Source: Okapia johnstoni
Lineage: Eukaryota > Chordata > Mammalia > Artiodactyla > Giraffidae
Direction: 5' to 3'
DNA: 64,000 bases
Assembly (NCBI GenBank): GCA_024291935.2
Contig: CM044315.1
Coordinates: 76,738,385-76,802,384, forward strand
The notes beneath the pieces were generated by a model, which was not told the DNA's origin, did no database searches, and saw only the letters and a program-made list of their open reading frames with translations. Positions 22,603 through 33,109 of this stretch are shown in pieces. The stretch's first letter is position 1. Every line of letters begins with the position of its first letter. The position numbers were made by a program, and so were the translations under genes.

Positions 22603-24155
22603 TGTTTTCATTCAGTCTCTTGGTTGTGTCTGACTCTTTGCAACCCCACGGACTGTGGCACGCCGGGCTTCCCTGTTCTTCACTCTCTCCTGAAGTTGGC
22701 TCAAACTCATGTCCATTCAGTCAATGATGCCATCCAACCATCTCATCTTCTGTCACCCCCTTCTCCTCCTGCCCTCAGTCTTTCCCAGCATCAGGGCCCA
22801 GGGCTTTTTCCAATGAGTTGACTCTTCTCATCAAGTGGCCAAGGTATTGGAGCTTCAACTTCAGCATCAGTCCTTCCATTGAATATTCAGGGTTGATTTC
22901 CTTTAGGGATTGCCTGGTTTGATCTCCTTGCCAGTCCAAGGGACTCTCAAGAGTCTACTCCAGCACAATTCAAAAGCATCCATTATTTGGCCCTCAGCCT
23001 TCTTTATGGCCCAGCTCTAAAATCCATACATGACTACTGGAAAAACCATAGCTTTGACTCTATGGACCTTTGTCAGCAAAATGATGCCTCTGCTTTTTAA
23101 TATGCAGTCTAGGTTTGTCATAGCTTTTCCTTGAAGGAGCAAGTGTCCTTTAATTTCATGGCTACAGTCAGTGTCTGCAGTGATTTTGGAGTCCAAGAAA
23201 ATAAAGTCTGTCACTGTTTCCATTTTTTCCCCATCTATTGCCATGAAGTGATGGGACCAGTTGCCATGATCTTACTTTTTTGAATGTTGAGTTTCAAGTC
23301 AGCTTTTTCACTCTCTTCTTTCACCTTCATCAAAAGTCTCTTTAGTTCCTCTTTGCTTTCTGCTATTAGAGTGGTATCATCTTCATATCTGAGGTTATTG
23401 CTATTTCTCCCAGCAGTCTTAATTCCAGCTTGTGATTCACCCAGTCCAGTATTTCACATGGTGTGCTCTACATAAAAGTTAAATAAGCAGGGTGGCAATA
23501 TACAGCCTTGACATACACCTTTCCCAATTTTGAGCCAGTCCATTGTTCCATGTCTGGTTCTAACTGTTGCTTCTTGACCTGCATACAGGTTTCTCAGGAG
23601 GCAGGTAAGGTGGTCTGGTATTCCCATCTTTTTACGAATTTTCCATAGTTTGTTGTGACTCACACAGTCAAAGGCTTTAGTGTAGTCAATGAAGCAGAAG
23701 GAGACGTTTTCTGGAATCCTCTTGCTTTTTCTATGATCCAGTGGATCTTGGCAATTTGATCTCTGGTTCCTCTGTCTTTTCTAAATCCAACTTGTACATC
23801 TGGAAGTTCTCAGTTCATGAACTATTGAAGCCTAACTTGAAGGATTTTGAGCATTGCCTTGCTAGCATGTGAAATAATTGCAATTGTGTAGCAGTTTGAA
23901 CATTCTTTGGCATTGCCTTTCTTTGGGATTGGAATGAAAGCTGACCTTTTCTAGTCCTATGGCCCCTGCTGAGTTTTCCAAATTTGCAGGCATATTGAGT
24001 GTAGCACTTTAACAGCATCATCTTTTAGGATTTGAAATAGCTCAGCTGGAATTCCATCACCTCCACTAGCTTTGTTCATAGTAATGCTTCTTAAGGCCCA
24101 CTTAACTTCATACTCCAGGATGTCTGGCTCTAGGTAAGTGACACACCTTCGTGGT
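22603..24155 (-). repeat. BovB (RTE LINE) 3' fragment, ~1.55 kb
   Basis: Longest mobile-element copy in the window. It starts (3' end) with 'gtctcttggttgtgtctgac' and runs to 'ggatgtctggctctaggtaa'. The minus strand still shows reverse-transcriptase pieces in broken frames (for example HGTMDWLKIGKGVCQGCILP with the conserved GxxQGxxLxP motif, and DFIFLDSKITADTDCSHEIK). Frameshifts and stops make it inactive. It is 5' truncated, as most BovB copies are. Confidence 0.95.
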
Positions 24156-26107
24156 GCCCAGTGTTATCCTAATATTAAGGAAGGGGAGGTCAAATATGTC
24201 AAGGTATGGTTAGACCAGAGACCAAGCTCCTAACTGATGTCCTAGACTCTTATCAGTTGCTAGCATGCTAATGGACTCAGCCCCTTCCCTGACCCGCAAC
24301 AGAAACACCAGCCCTGGTGGCAAGCGGAACTTCACATTTGGAAGGAAGGGTCAGGGCAGAGATGTTGGAACACCGTGGGACAAAGCTGGTGAGACAAACA
24401 CACCTGGTCAGTGTCTAGAGATTGATGGATGGTGACAAAGATGCTGATTGAACGCCTGTGCAGGATGGAACCCTGACCAGCGTGTCCACCCATCTTGGAA
24501 GGTGTCACCTGTTGGTGACTGGTGGAAGGATCTCCTGCTCTGGGGGGAGGGAAGAGATCTGACCAGGGAAACCTCTGTCTTCCTTAAAGAGCTGAAATCC
24601 TTGCATTTCTATGGACCCATTAGTCTGTGACTCATGGAGCAGCCTGAGATTCTTGGATTCTGAGTGTCTGAGTCAAGAGTTCTAAGCTTGTCCCTGGGCC
24701 TGTGTTCATGCTGCTTCCCTGTCTGCAAGCCCTTTATCCCCAAATCCCATCTGTTGCAATCTTACCCCAGTTGTCCTTGTAGGAACAGCCATCCCAGAAT
24801 CCATGGCTCGCTCTGGGCTTTCACATCGCATTATACTGTTGCCTCTTATGAAGCACTGACTTCATTCTGCCATCCCCTAGGAGCAGAGTCTCTGCCCATG
24901 TCTTGCATTTGCCTGGAGGGGAGAACATATATCAGCCCCTGAGTTCTAAGTGTAACACACAGCGCCAGGCCCCATGGATGTTTGTTGACTTGACGTGAAT
25001 TTGAGTTGGAGGGTTGGGTGGTGTCTGAGCAGTGGAGGAAACACATCACGATGACAATGACATGAGCAAGGTCACACAAGATGGACTTCTCCACCTCCCA
25101 ACTGGGCTACCAGCAAGGCCTGGACTGGCCCCAGCTCATACGGACCTTGTCTAAGAAGATGGCCCTCAAGAGCCGCCCTCCAGCCCTGCTGCTGAGCGGG
25201 CGTAGATATGCATGACTCCTGTGGGCTCGGGGAGAAAGAGGCCCATTCAAGGGTGGCCTATAAAACCTCTTAGCTCGCACTCAGAGGCTTCTATCACCCT
25301 TAAAAGTGTGGTCAGCTTGGTGTTATTGCACAGCAGCTACAGGGACGTGACATGATTTACTTGCATAATTAACTGGTTGCTGCACCCGAACTCTAAGCAA
25401 ACACTGTGCACTTGGCTAAAATTACCTGCTTCCCAAGCTCCCGCTTTTCCTTGTGGGATTCAAAGACATTCCAAGAGTTAGGGCTGCGCTCAGCCTCTGC
25501 TGGGGCTCTCCTCCACGGCTGTGGGCCTGGGGACAGGAGCCTATCTAGAGAGATACCATGGCCCTGCCATTCCATTTCCCCAGAGACCCATTCTGAGTGT
25601 ACTTCCTGGGAGGGAGGTGAGTGACCTGGTGTGTGGGTCCCTCTGCTCCTCAGGCTCCACACCTGCCTCAGCCATCTTCTCCTGCGAGGACATCTGATTG
25701 TCAGCAGCCTTGACTCTGTGGAGAACTTCTTCTTTCTAAAGCGATTTCTACAGTACTTGAATTTTACCCCTGTCTTTGCCTCCTGCCTGCCTGGCGCTCC
25801 TTTGCAGTGGCCTGGCTCCTCACAGCTCTGACATCCATGCATCTAGGGCTCCAGGCTTATCCTCAAACCTCCTTTCCACCTCCACTAGTTTTTGAAGTCA
25901 TCTCCTGAATGTCTCTCTCTGTCCTAGACTTCCCTCCTCAACCCCAGAGCTTGGTGTTCAGCTGCGTTCTGTGATGCCTGCATCTGACTGTCTGGCAGAT
26001 GCCCCAAAATTAGCCACCAGACACCAAACTCTGAGTCTTCCCCTCCCTTGCACACCTCCTTCTCCCACACTGTCCTCTATCTCAGGAAATGGAGTCACAC
26101 TTCCAAT
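24156..26107. other. Unique sequence, nothing recognised
   Basis: No named repeat. The candidate regulatory patch at 25260-25440 is listed separately. A 149-codon minus-strand ORF at 25393-25842 overlaps that patch and shows no coding signature. Confidence 0.45.
25260..25440. promoter_or_regulatory. Candidate conserved non-coding element
   Basis: The block contains 'atgatttacttgcataatta', 'ggtgttattgcacagcagc' and a forkhead-type 'taagcaaaca' at 25394-25403 (its complement is TGTTTGCTTA). No repeat similarity was seen. Its dense motif-like texture differs from the surrounding DNA. Enhancer function is inference. Confidence 0.28.
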
Positions 26108-26340
26108 GGGCTTCCCTGGTGGCTCAGATGGTAAAGAATCTTCCTGCAACGCAAGAGACCTGAGTTCAACCCCTGGGTTGGGAAGATCCCCTGGAAAAGA
26201 GAATGGCTACCAACTCCATGGCTACCCTTTCCAGTATTCTTGCCTGGAGAATTCCATGGACAGAGAATTCTGGTGGGCTACACAGTCCATGGGGGTCACA
26301 AAAAATCAGAGACAACTGAATGACTAACACTTTCACTTTT
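26108..26340 (+). repeat. Bov-tA/Bov-A SINE with internal duplication
   Basis: Clear SINE: 'cttccctggtggctcagatg', 'gaattccatggacagagaat', end 'gactaacactttcacttt'. The flanks 'ttccaat' (26101-26107) and 'ttccagt' (26340-26346) look like a target-site duplication. Around 26205-26235 the 'ggctacc' word is repeated ('ggctaccaactccat' then 'ggctaccctttcca'), lengthening the element by about 15 bp. Confidence 0.93.
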
Positions 26341-26639
26341 TCCAGTGGGTGCCCAGGCCCAAACAGCTGGCCTCGTTCTCCACTCCCCTTTCCCCTCACA
26401 TCCTATGTCCCTTTGGTCAGCACATCCTATTGTCTCTACCTCCATGGTGAGTGCAGACCACCCACTGCTCACCATCTCTCTTCTACCTCCCTGGCCCCAA
26501 ACCCACCCCAACCCCGCCCCCTTGAGGTAGCCTCTTTCCTGGGCTCCCTGCTTCTACCTTGTCCCCTTGAATTTTGTTCAAGGGGTCAGTCAGCAGCCAG
26601 TCACACACAGTGGTCCCTCAACTTCTAAAATGCAAGTCT

Positions 26640-26930
26640 CACCACCCCTGACTTAAAGCCATCCAGGGCCTCCTGCCTTGCCCTAAGGAAGAGCCAAGGT
26701 CCTCATGATGGCCCGAGGTCCTGCTTATGATCACCCCATGTTTGCACGCTTACCGCCTAATGCCTCTCCTCACCCCACCCCTGTCACTGCACTTCAGCCA
26801 CACTGACCTCCTTACTGTTACTCAGACGCGCCAGCGCTGCTCCATCCTCACATTTGGGAGAGTCCCTCTGTCTAGAATGTTCTTCAGGTGTCCCCCATGG
26901 CTACTCTCGCATCCTCTTCAGACCTCTGCT
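26640..26930 (+). repeat. L2 LINE 3' region, first part
   Basis: Sense L2 text: 'cagccacactgacctcctta', 'agtccctctgtctagaatgt', 'gcatcctcttcagacctctg'. It is interrupted at 26930/26931 by the 128-bp local duplication and resumes after 27058. Confidence 0.7.
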
Positions 26931-27058
26931 CCAGACAGGGCTGTGCTCAGCATGTACAGCTCCCCTCCACCCCTGCGCCACACCCCTCAGACAGCCTGAC
27001 AGGTCGAAGGCACTCAGGGACACTGAGTGAGAGCGAGAATGAACGAGGGCACGAAACC
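26931..27058 (+). repeat. ~128-bp local duplication, copy 1 (inside L2)
   Basis: Aligns without gaps to 28379-28506 with about 19 mismatches by hand count (~85% identity). Shared words include 'gaaggcactcagggacactg' and 'agacagcctg'. It sits exactly between two L2 halves, so it appears to be an insertion into an older repeat. No target-site duplication or tail seen. Confidence 0.75.
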
Positions 27059-27330
27059 CACATGTTCCCTTCTCGGTGAAGCCTTCCCTGACCGCACTAA
27101 TTAGACTAGCCCCACACACACCCTTCTGGTCTCCCATCCCCTGCCTTGTGTTCTCCCAGTGGTTTTTGCCACCCACCATCCAAAATATTTACTTGTTTTG
27201 TTAATTCCTGCCTTTCCACTAGAAAGTAATTTCAACATGTTAGAGGGTTTGTTTTGTTCCCTGCCATATCCCCGGGATCTAAAACAATTTTTGAATGGAG
27301 TAGACGCATTCCTATGAATGAATCACCCAG
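27059..27330 (+). repeat. L2 LINE 3' region, second part
   Basis: Continues the L2: 'tctcggtgaagccttccctg', 'cttttccactagaa'-like text, 'gttccctgccatatcccc' and a final 'cctatgaatgaatcaccc' tail. The tail agrees with the L2 3' end. Confidence 0.75.
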
Positions 27331-27339
27331 TCAACCAAT

Positions 27340-27920
27340 TAGGAAGCATTGTGAGGAGAAAAGGAGGCTCAGAGAAGTAAACCACTTGCCCGGTTTGGAA
27401 CAGCCAGCATACAGCCATGGCGGGAGCTAATTCAGCCCTGGCTGCTCCCGTGCCCCGTCATGGAACACGCCTTCTCTTTCCTGGTGTTTGGGCTTCCACA
27501 CTATGGAAGCTTTCTGCAGCATCTGGTGCTGAGGGAGAAGAAGGGACAGTGGGATCAGACCCCTCCCTCTGGGAGGTCCCAGCCCCAGTGAGGGACCAGG
27601 TAGAGTGAGGAAGCAAGGCAGGAGGTTGGGCAGTGCTCTGGGTTGGGCGGTAAACTCTTAGAGGCACACTGGGGGATGTGAGTCCCCCAGCGAGGCAGAT
27701 CTTCCCAAAAGATGAGCCTTCTGGGTGTTCCTGCAAGGATTGGGGTAACTAGAGCCCCTGCCTTTTATCCCAGTGTGCCCAATATTGTCATTTTCCATGT
27801 GACATGGAAAAAAAGTTTAGAACCTAGTGTCAATACAGTTGTATTATAGCAGGCCCTTTCCACAAGCTTTTTGCGTAAATTTTCACAGCAACTGTTTTGT
27901 TGTCAAGATAGCAAGGCAGG
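27340..27920. other. MIR-like trace, then unique sequence
   Basis: A MIR trace ('ggaggctcagagaagtaaac', 'cacttgcccggtttgg') lies at 27360-27410. The rest to 27900 shows nothing that I can name. Confidence 0.45.
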
Positions 27921-28094
27921 GATTTCCCTGGTGGTCCGGTGGTTAAGACTTCACCGTCCAGTGCAGAAAGTGTGGGGCTGGATCCCTAGTCGGGGAGCAA
28001 AGATCCTACATGCCTCACGGTCAAAAAACCAAAATAATATTGTCACACATTCAATGAAAATTTTTAAAAATACGGTCCACATCAAAAAGAAAAA
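27921..28094 (+). repeat. CHR-type SINE with target-site duplication
   Basis: Cetartiodactyl tRNA-derived SINE: 'atttccctggtggtccggtg', 'gttaagacttcaccgtccag', 'ggggagcaaagatcctacat', then an A-rich tail. The flanks 'agatagcaaggc' (27906-27917) and 'agatatcaaggc' (28095-28106) differ at one base and mark the insertion. Confidence 0.9.
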
Positions 28095-28185
28095 AGATAT
28101 CAAGGCGGAAGAGACGGTGGGGTAGGCCCTGCAGGATCTGTCCAGAAAGACCAGCTCAATTCTAAGGAACCTCTCTTCCCTCCTC

Positions 28186-28274
28186 TTGCTGCTGCTGCTG
28201 CTGCTGCTGCTGCTAAGTCACTTCAGTCGTGTCCGACTCTGTGCGACCCCATAGACGGCAGCCCACCAGGTTCC
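28186..28274 (-). repeat. Bov-A SINE 3' fragment with (CTG)n tail
   Basis: Begins with about nine CTG units (28188-28214), then 'aagtcacttcagtcgtgtcc' and 'gactctgtgcgaccccatag', 'acggcagcccaccaggttcc'. This is the 3' end of a minus-strand ruminant SINE whose (AGC)n tail has expanded. Confidence 0.9.
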
Positions 28275-28378
28275 CTCCTCCTAGCCCTCCCCAGTTGAGG
28301 TGGTCACCCCAGCCCTGCATCACCTCACCCCTCTGTCCATACTGTGCCCATACTCTGCCGTCTGGGCTATGGGCTCCT

Positions 28379-28506
28379 CCAGACAGGACTGTGCTCAGCA
28401 CGTACATCTTCGCTCCACCCCTGCATCACTCCCCTAAGACAGCCTGGCAGGTGGAAGGCACTCAGGGACACTGAATGAGGGAGGGAATGAATGAGGGCGC
28501 AAAACC
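28379..28506 (+). repeat. ~128-bp local duplication, copy 2
   Basis: Partner of 26931-27058. Here the left flank reads smoothly ('ctatgggctcctccagacag'), as if native, which suggests that this is the source copy. The end 'gaatgaatgagggcgc' resembles an L2-type tail. Confidence 0.7.
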
Positions 28507-28509
28507 ATG

Positions 28510-29299
28510 GATGGGTTGTGTCACTTGTGCAAAGTTACCCACTTGGTAGGTGACAGTTACAGGATCAGACAAGCCTGGGCACCGCTGCAGTGTCCAGGCA
28601 AGTTGAGCATCTTACCTTGTGCCTGCAGGATCTGCGTGTTAGGCTGGGGAGGCGCTGGACTTACCTTGGGAGCTGAGAGGGGTAAGGCAGACCACTGTGG
28701 GATTCCAGCAAGAAAGCCCCAAATCCCCACATGTCAAACCCAATATGGTTGTTCTACTGTCACATGGTCCCAGCAGCTCAAGATGCAGAAGGCCCATGGG
28801 AGGCTTTCTGGGTGTGGAGAGATGGGATTGGAGGTGACTCACAGCCACAGAGCTTGAGGAAGATCCCTTTCCTTACACTAGAGAAATTTTTTTTTTTCTC
28901 TGCTTCCTAATCCTGGAGAAATGTCATCAAGCTCTTAACTGATTCCTTCTCCCTGGGCCCTGATTCAGGCAGAAGCTCAAGGCTTCCAACAGGGAGTTTA
29001 GAGCTCATAACTCAACTGTGGGCAGGGCCTGGGGGGCCTGATTCCAATTAAAGATGTCAAATGTATTTATGGATTATGTAATCAACAGGTATGCAGCAGC
29101 CTCGATAGCCGACAGGGCCACCCTGGAGATAGGCCTGTAATTAATTAATCTCAGTGGGCCTGCCAAATTCTGTTTCAAACATGAGTGCTCTGGGGGATGC
29201 TGAGGACCAAGTCTGGGGCTGGCTTTACACCCTGTCTTGTTTTGAGGAGGGCCAAGGAGCTGGGCTGTAGGGTCTGTGAGCAAAGAAAAGAATGCTAAG
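28510..29299. other. Unique sequence
   Basis: No repeat or exon recognised except the candidate element at 29085-29180. Confidence 0.45.
29085..29180. promoter_or_regulatory. Candidate conserved non-coding element
   Basis: Contains a tandem homeodomain-type core 'taattaattaatc' at 29137-29149, preceded by 'tggagatagg' and followed by 'tcagtgggcctgccaaattc'. No repeat match known. Regulatory role is inferred from motif content only. Confidence 0.25.
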
Positions 29300-29420
29300 A
29301 TCAGGGGGATCTGGGTTTGAATCATGGCTGTTACCATTTCCAGCCTAACGGATGTGATCTTGAACACATTCCTGTAGCTCTCAGAGCCTCTGAATCTCTG
29401 CTTCTAAAAATGGAGAGGAT
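29300..29420 (-). repeat. MIR SINE fragment
   Basis: Antisense MIR remnant: 'ggatctgggtttgaatcatg', 'gatcttgaacacattcctg' and 'ctctgaatctctgcttctaa'. A second short MIR-like phrase lies at 29620-29660. Confidence 0.65.
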
Positions 29421-30395
29421 GTGTTTAGGGCTAGTCGAGACAATGTTCATGAAAGGGCTCAACGTGCAGTGGATGTCCATGGGGAATGACAGGACAGCCC
29501 TGGAATAGGCCCGCCTAACCTCCTTATTCCCAGCATGAGAGCATCCATATGTAAAAGGATAAACCTACCCCGCCATTAAGGATAAACTGCTAGGGGAAGC
29601 ACACGCCCATCCCAAAATATCTCTGAGCCTCACTTTGCTTATCTGTGAAACGAAATTGCCAACTCTGCATTCTGGTCTCTTTCTGCCCCTTTCAGCTCTG
29701 ATGAGCTGACAAAGATTCACTCATTCAGCAAACTTGATCTGTGGCCAGGCTTGATCTGCAGCCCAGGGCCCAGAACTGAATCTGAGGAGGTAAACCCCCA
29801 CCTGGAACTCGCAGTCCATATGGGAAAGCCCACACCAACCGAGATTTACAGGAAGGGTGATGGTAGTGACAGCAGTAGGCTTGGCCATGGACAGAGGGCC
29901 AGATACCTCACTCCACGCTGTCCACCTGTTGGCTCATCTTCCTCCCCTTAATTCCACCAGGTGGACAGGGTTCCGCTCCACAGCTGTGTGGAATCTGGGA
30001 GAGGTTCAGTAGTGACACAGATGCTAAGCACATGGCCCTTTGACTGTACTCAGTAAGTAGTTGAGTTGCTAGTAGTCGGAATCATGGGGGAGGAGGAACA
30101 CTGCCAGCCTCGTCGAAGCCACATCGAGTCACCCAGCACTTCACACAGGAGCTGGGCTTGCTCCAGAGTTTGAATGTCCTTAGTTCTTTCTTTCTGTTTC
30201 CCTCCCCTTAGAGGTGTGATTTGCATTTCCTAAAGTTTGCTCTGGCTGCAGGCTGGATGGAGCACGGACTGCACAGATTGCACGGATTGAGGAGGTTGAT
30301 CAGCTAGTCTGAATGGAGAATGAGGAGGTCTGGAGGCAGTGGCGTCCAGACATTTAAGAGGCCAGCTCAGCCTGACTAGGAGACTGGTTAGATGA
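29421..30395. other. Unique sequence, nothing recognised
   Basis: No exon or clear repeat apart from the MIR-like phrase at 29620-29660. Confidence 0.45.
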
Positions 30396-30458
30396 GTGAG
30401 TGTGTGTGCACATGTGTATTCATGTGTGAGTGAGTGCCTGAGCATGCGCATGTCAGTG

Positions 30459-30508
<50 letters not shown>

Positions 30509-30534
30509 GTGTGTGTTTTGTGTGTGTGTGTGTT
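30396..30534 (+). repeat. (GT)n microsatellite
   Basis: About 21 uninterrupted GT units at 30462-30504, followed by 'ttttgtgtgtgttttgtgtg' and further GT units, in a GT-rich lead-in from 30396. It is directly upstream of a Bov SINE. Confidence 0.95.
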
Positions 30535-30560
30535 TGGAGGGGGGTGGGATTAAAGGAGAG

Positions 30561-30755
30561 ATCTGGTGGCTCAGATGGTAAAGAATCTGCCTGCAATGCA
30601 GGAGACCCGAGTTTGATCCCTGGGTTAGGAAGATCCCTGGAGAATGGCAGCCCACTGCAGTATTCCTGCCTGGAGAAGTCTATGAACAAAGTCTACAGTC
30701 CATGGGGTCTCGAAGAGTTGGACACGACTGAGCAACTAACACCTTCAACTTCAAG
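30561..30755 (+). repeat. Bov-tA/Bov-A SINE
   Basis: 'atctggtggctcagatggta', 'aagaatctgcctgcaatgca', 'gagtttgatccctgggttag', 'ttggacacgactgagcaact'. Several short deletions shorten the middle (for example between 'gaagatccctgg' and 'agaatgg'). Confidence 0.93.
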
Positions 30756-32085
30756 GCTCCTTGCACATGAAGTGGTGGATAGTCTGTGTAGGGGGGTCCC
30801 CCATGTCCCCTGGTGCCCCTGCAGTTGGTCACGGTGTGCCTGTCAGAGCCCTGCCCTTTTCTCAGTGGGCTCTTCTTTGAGGACAGACTCTGGTGGAGTT
30901 GAGACTTCTTGAATAACACCTACTACATTTTGTGATATGTCCTGTCATGAGAGCATCTCATATCAGTGATCCCACACCCTTGAGTGGACGTCCAGCCCGT
31001 TCCCAGAGCCTGAAGCCCAGCATGGCCCACTCAAGGCAGAGGATGAAGCAGGACTGATAGACGGTCACCATGCCTAGCCAGTGCCCCCATGCCATGAGGC
31101 TCTCTGAGGGTATCCAGGGCTGACAGAGATCTGGCCTGGGCAACAGGCCATGTGCCCTTCCCGCTGGAGCCCTCTGTTTGCTCTCCTCCATGATCCCTTT
31201 TGGAAGCGCTTGGGGGTCAGCCTTGACTCTCTGATTAAGCAGCTCATGCCTCCTTCTACTTCCTCCACACTTGGTCAAGGTCCCAACATGCTGAGTCTGC
31301 CGCATAGCCCTCTGTTAGTCCCTGTTCCTCTGTGCCTTTGTTCCCATATGTTGGTTGTGGGGTTGTACCAGGGGACAGTCAAGTCCTTTCCGCTGCTGCT
31401 GGCTTGTGTGTTACACTACGTCTCTTTAAAAGTGCTGCCAAGGGATCTAGTCTTCTCCAGGGAATGACTTGGATGTGAATATCTAACCCTGTGTGCAGTC
31501 ACTGACTGCAGAAAGCATCTTTCAACACCTGTTTCTAAGCAGGAAACAGGAGATGCAGAGAGGTGAATGAAGTGCCCGAGGACACCCAGTAAGCTGCAGG
31601 CACTGGGAGCCTCAGAGATGATCTGTGGTCTCACTGCTTGTGGGTGCAGATGCTGCTGATCCCCCTTCAGAGATGCAAGGGGATTCCCTCACAGGCCTCA
31701 GCCTTCCCCGCTCGAGCCCCATCGTCCGAGGCGGACAGTTTACATTCTTTCTTGCTAAGACGTCTCCAGATCCCCGGGGCAAGTGCCTCCTAGAAAAGTA
31801 AGCCTGGTCCAGGGCCCAGCCGTGGGTGTCTCGGGAGGGAAGCCAGTGTCCCTAGCAGGGAGGGAAAGGACAAGGCCAGTTCTGACTGCAAACAAATTGC
31901 ACGCTCTCCTCCTCTCTCATTCTGCTTCTCCTGCTGCTGCTTTCTTTGAAGCTGATTGTTGTCCTGAAACTCAACCCCTCGAGTTGTGAATTAACTCTAA
32001 ATTAAGCCACTGCAGGGGCCCTGCTGCCCTCTCTCACCTCCCAGGCAGATGTCCTACCTTGAGATGCTACGTGGGTTCTGGTTGA
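30756..32085. other. Unique sequence
   Basis: No named repeat except a MIR-like trace near 31540-31600 ('caggagatgcagagaggtga'). The AT-rich candidate patch at 31895-32005 is listed separately. Confidence 0.45.
31895..32005. promoter_or_regulatory. Candidate conserved non-coding element
   Basis: A pyrimidine-rich run with 'cttctcctgctgctgctttc' leads into 'gttgtgaattaactctaaat' and 'taagccactgc', with ATTAA words in two places. No repeat match recognised. Weak inference. Confidence 0.18.
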
Positions 32086-32089
32086 GAGT

Positions 32090-32240
32090 GTGACCTCTGC
32101 CCTTAGACAGTGTGGATGCCAGTCCTGTATCCACTCCCTCCTTCTGTGGTATTGAGCATGGTATTGAACCTCTCTGGGCTTCAGTTTCCTCAAGGGATGC
32201 TGAGCCTTCTTGTGCTGCTGAGTATTAAGTGAGGATACCC
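32090..32240 (-). repeat. MIR SINE fragment
   Basis: Antisense MIR: 'gtggatgccagtcctgtatc', 'attgaacctctctgggcttc', 'agtttcctcaagggatg' and 'agtattaagtgaggatac'. Confidence 0.7.
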
Positions 32241-33055
32241 ATGGGAAGAGCCTGGAAGGGGCTCATAACAAGCAATGTGATTCCTGCTTCCCTGCTCCTT
32301 GGCCCACTGCATGAGTCTTGGGCACTGTTGCCCTGTGGGATGCTTTTCAGCTCATCACTCTTGGAGCTCCCAGGAGTCTTTCCACTCATGGAAGTCGAGT
32401 TACCCCAGAAACCCGACTAGCCCCTCTCCAAGCCCTGCAGAGGCCTGATGGTACAGGTGACACAGTAGGGCAGGAGGTGGGCCCAAGGTGCTCAGCTTGG
32501 ATTCAATCGTGAGGAGGCTCTCGGAGACCTGGGAAGGGAGACGGAGTGACACGGGCAGGACAGGGAGAGGTGGCAGGTGGAGACTGTCAGGAAGAATGAC
32601 TGTGATGGAGGGAGTATGTGGTCCCTTTAAGAAATTTTAAATGAGGCCTGGTTACCCTTGAATCCCAAATATCTTTCAGAGCCAGGAACCCATTCTTAGC
32701 AAGATGTCCTAATGTGGGAAAAACGCGAATCTGCCCCTTCTTGATGCCAAGGTTATGACATTTCCTGCTAAGGTCCTGTCTGGCCTGGCCCTGGACTCTC
32801 AAAGCCCAGCAGGGAACAGAGATGGATCCCACGAATGACTTTTCTCTCTTAATTCCAACCCTAGCCTTGTGAGCCCCAAGCCCCTTCCCTGTGGTGTGAA
32901 CTTTCACAGGATCTTAGGCTTCTGTTTGAATGACAAAAGGGACAGTGAATTTCAGTTCAGTTGCGTGAACACTCCATCTACTGGACAGCTAATCTGTGCC
33001 AGGCTTCGGGGACCCAGAGATGATTAAAGAACATCCCTGCCCTTTGGTTGCTCAC
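32241..33055. other. Unique sequence, nothing recognised
   Basis: No repeat or exon named. An old-repeat trace ('gtgccaggcttcggggaccc') begins around 32990. Confidence 0.45.
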
Positions 33056-33059
33056 AGTT

Positions 33060-33109
33060 CAGAGTCACCAACATTTATTGGATGTCTACTATGTGAGGAT
33101 GAGATAGTT
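33060..33109 (+). repeat. MIR SINE, first part (split)
   Basis: 'caacatttattggatgtcta' and 'ctatgtgagg' are the MIR 5' side. The element breaks here and resumes at 33248 after an inserted BovB-type tail. Confidence 0.7.

Noticed and set aside
22603..24155. Reverse-transcriptase-like ORFs as possible host genes
   Set aside because: They are frameshifted pieces of a BovB LINE.
28186..28216. CTG array as a CRISPR-like or coding polyglutamine/leucine tract
   Set aside because: It is the simple-repeat tail of a SINE, with no spacers or exon context.
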